Part shown: piece by piece, positions 62,763-64,000 of the stretch
Numbering within the stretch: the first letter of the stretch is position 1
Layout of the letters: each line of letters starts with the position of its first letter
NCBI RefSeq assembly: GCF_020832325.1
Contig: NZ_JAFIEU010000032.1
Coordinates: 23,204-87,203, forward strand
DNA length: 64,000 bases
Direction: 5' to 3'
From: Lunatimonas sp.
Lineage (GTDB): Bacteria > Bacteroidota > Bacteroidia > Cytophagales > Cyclobacteriaceae
The notes under the pieces: generated by a model
What the model was told of the DNA's origin: nothing
The model's input: the letters and a program-made list of their open reading frames with translations, nothing else
The model's database searches: none
Program-made: the position numbers and the translations under genes

Positions 62763-63001
62763 TGTTTGTTAATTTCAGCTTTACAAAGCTATATAAATTT
62801 GCTTTTCTTTAAAAACCGCTTATACGAATATACGCATATATCTGATAATCAGCATAAATTATTTTAGGTTGCCATTTTTTATTTTGCATTCATCCATTAT
62901 TCATTGATTTTGATCAGGCATGTTGCAATATGAAATACTTGGTTTGGAACACACAGTCCAAAACCCCTCCATTTTGAAAAAAAAGCGCGATATTTTTTAG
63001 A
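62763..63001. other. A+T-rich intergenic region upstream of sucA
   Basis: About 239 bases of A+T-rich sequence between sucA and the next minus-strand gene. It contains the sucA -7 element, a short palindrome AGCTTTACAAAGCT (62777-62790) overlapping it that could be an operator, and nothing I can identify as a gene or terminator. TATACGnnTATACGC-like tracts near 62821-62840 are A+T-rich noise. Confidence 0.4.
62784..62791 (-). promoter_or_regulatory. sucA promoter (-7 element)
   Basis: TAGCTTTG on the minus strand is an exact TAnnTTTG match with a TTTT/TTTA stretch about 20 bases upstream; start near 62777, 15 bases before the sucA ATG. It overlaps the palindrome AGCTTTACAAAGCT. Confidence 0.5.
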
Positions 63002-63814
63002 TTATCTACGATAAGGAAAGTTCAGAGGGTCAGGGTACTCGAATTGAAAACCCGTTTCCAGAAATTTCTGTGTTGAAATTTGCTTCCAAGACTCCTTTTC
63101 CGATGCATAGCTTGCTGGAGGTGCAAAGCCCAACTCCCTTGCATTGGATTCGTATATGGCTGCCTTTCTCGGATGCTGTGGAGCTACGACGTTGAATACT
63201 TCGCCCCAAAGGCTCTGTTCGATTACCCATTGCACCGCACGAACGGCATCGGTTCGGTAGATGTAATTTGCAGGTGCGTGCCCTACTACGTTGGTCTTTC
63301 CGGAAAAGTACCTTCCGGGGATACGTTCGTCTCCAAGCAATCCCCCAAACCGAAGGATCGTAAGATCCCTGCCCCATGCTCGCGACAACAGCTGCTCCGC
63401 ATGAAACAGAGCCGGGTTACCCGTCGTGGTATCCGTGAGCAAATCGGTTTCTTTCGCTACCTGATTTTTGCTAGGGTATACCGATGTTGCACTGATGTAA
63501 ATGACCTGCTTTACATTACCCTGCTGAGCCAATGCATGAATCTGTGCCACCTGCTCAGGATGAAAGGAATCGGGTCGCGTTCTTCTGGAAGGTGGAATGT
63601 TGATATACAAAATATCCGCTTCAAAAAGCGCCTCAAACCCATCTCCTCGTGGATCAGGATCCAATTCAAAAAGACAGGCATTCATTCCTTTACGCTGAAA
63701 ATTAAGTCTTTTTTCTTCACTGGTGGTGGAGCCAATCACGTCGTGGCCGCTTCCCTCGAGTGCGGCATATAGTGGCTCTCCAATCCACCCCAACCCTAGA
63801 ATACTGATTTTCAT
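63002..63814 (-). CDS. NAD(P)-binding epimerase/reductase-like protein
   Basis: 270 aa from ATG 63814. Rossmann start KISILGLGWIGEPLYAALEGSG (GxGxxG), then DILYINIPPSRR near 68, YISATSVYPSK near 103 (Ser and Tyr of the SDR active site; the YxxxK-type Lys is not in its usual form), RFGGLLGDERIPGRYFSG near 155 and YIYRTDAVRAVQWVIEQ near 185. This is the atypical short SDR family often annotated as NAD-dependent epimerase (YeeZ-like). Substrate unknown. The upstream codons to 63988 belong to the group II intron and are excluded. Confidence 0.85.
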   Translation of the reverse strand: MKISILGLGWIGEPLYAALEGSGHDVIGSTTSEEKRLNFQRKGMNACLFELDPDPRGDGFEALFEADILYINIPPSRRTRPDSFHPEQVAQIHALAQQGNVKQVIYISATSVYPSKNQVAKETDLLTDTTTGNPALFHAEQLLSRAWGRDLTILRFGGLLGDERIPGRYFSGKTNVVGHAPANYIYRTDAVRAVQWVIEQSLWGEVFNVVAPQHPRKAAIYESNARELGFAPPASYASEKESWKQISTQKFLETGFQFEYPDPLNFPYRR

Positions 63815-63862
63815 ATGCTGACTAGTGAATACGATAATGAAAGAAACAATGGGTCTATCCCA

Positions 63863-64000
63863 ATCGAGTAGGAAGATAGGGATTAGTTCCCTATCTGTCC
63901 TCTCACACCACCCTGCGTACCGTTCGGTACAGGGCGGTTCTTTAAGTTTTGACTCTAACCTTTTGGTAGTAATCTGATAAGAACACATATCCTGCTTGCC
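63863..64000 (-). mobile_element. Group II intron, 3' end (domains V and VI), continues beyond the window
   Basis: On the minus strand 63938-63907 folds as a domain V hairpin: an 8-bp lower stem containing a CGC triad with the expected G-U pair, a 2-base bulge (GC), and a 5-bp upper stem closed by a GAAC loop (a GNRA loop would be usual). The following 63906-63863 fold as domain VI (AGATAGGG/CCCTATCT hairpin on GAG-GGA/TCC-CTC) with one bulged A seven bases from the end, the branch point. The RNA ends ...CTACTCGAT, as group II introns do, placing the 3' splice site at 63863/63862. The reverse transcriptase and 5' end, if present, lie to the right of the window. Confidence 0.75.

Noticed and set aside
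63815..63988. N-terminal extension of the epimerase frame to 63988
   Set aside because: The codons translate the group II intron end; the Rossmann start at ATG 63814 is the natural N-terminus.
1..64000. CRISPR arrays, tRNA or rRNA genes, complete insertion sequences
   Set aside because: No regular repeat-spacer pattern, cloverleaf-like sequence, rRNA segment or transposase with flanking inverted repeats could be recognised by eye; a tRNAscan or ISfinder search would be decisive.

Overview
The window is ordinary chromosome from a Bacteroidota bacterium, most likely a Cytophagales/Cyclobacteriaceae-type marine or soil organism. Evidence for this: promoters of the Bacteroidota type (-33 TTTG-like, -7 TAnnTTTG) recur upstream of genes; Shine-Dalgarno sequences are largely absent; DnaJ keeps only two zinc motifs; an ECF sigma factor overlaps an anti-sigma/beta-barrel fusion; and there are TonB receptors, an OmpA with TSP3 repeats, lipoproteins and Tat-exported enzymes. 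No tRNA, rRNA or CRISPR array was seen.

Layout. 1-5.8 kb: the start of a secreted protein running off the left edge, a secreted sialidase-like BNR protein, then a coupled operon (ECF-S-like membrane protein, phosphoribosyltransferase, TonB receptor, Tat-signal aldo/keto reductase). 5.8-13.0 kb, minus strand: a decayed lipid-kinase gene and a cluster of GH43 glycosidase, Gfo/Idh/MocA oxidoreductase, ThuA protein, cupredoxin and a very large ThuA/beta-propeller/HEAT/lectin-like protein, which looks like an envelope carbohydrate-oxidation cluster. 13.2-16.6 kb: an A+T-richer accessory patch with a broken BRO-N gene, a Schlafen AlbA_2 ATPase-type regulator, a tandem DUF4062 gene split at an A7 slippery site, and further gene fragments. 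16.7-25.4 kb: rpsA with a structured leader and a strong terminator, two metallophosphoesterases, small lipoproteins, a DUF1349 protein, an HNH nuclease, an NlpC/P60-fold protein that has lost its catalytic residues, smpB and tsaD. 25.4-38.6 kb: tamB, photolyase, a DUF2027-Smr protein, a PLP enzyme of Met/Cys metabolism, a VTT membrane protein, a TraB/GumN protein, an RluA-type pseudouridine synthase and prfC. 38.7-48.3 kb: histidine kinase, NatAB-like ABC exporter, a secreted protein, dnaJ-grpE, obg, adk, hpt and an M42 peptidase. 48.5-54.9 kb: a highly expressed ompA, upp, a Ca2+/Na+ antiporter, and an ECF sigma/anti-sigma-barrel/FKBP operon. 55-63.8 kb: an outer-membrane protein, lipA, lpdA, sucB and sucA (lipoate synthesis next to the 2-oxoglutarate dehydrogenase that uses it) and a short-chain epimerase. 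The right edge holds the 3' end (domains V and VI) of a group II intron that continues outside the window.

The most interesting items are the split DUF4062 gene at A_AAA_AAA_TGA beside an AlbA_2 gene (candidate programmed -1 frameshift in a candidate defence module), a crossing stem arrangement in the rpsA leader, the anti-sigma/beta-barrel fusion, the dead NlpC/P60 protein, and the ECF-S/PRTase/TonB operon. All functional assignments come from reading protein motifs by eye; no database search was run.
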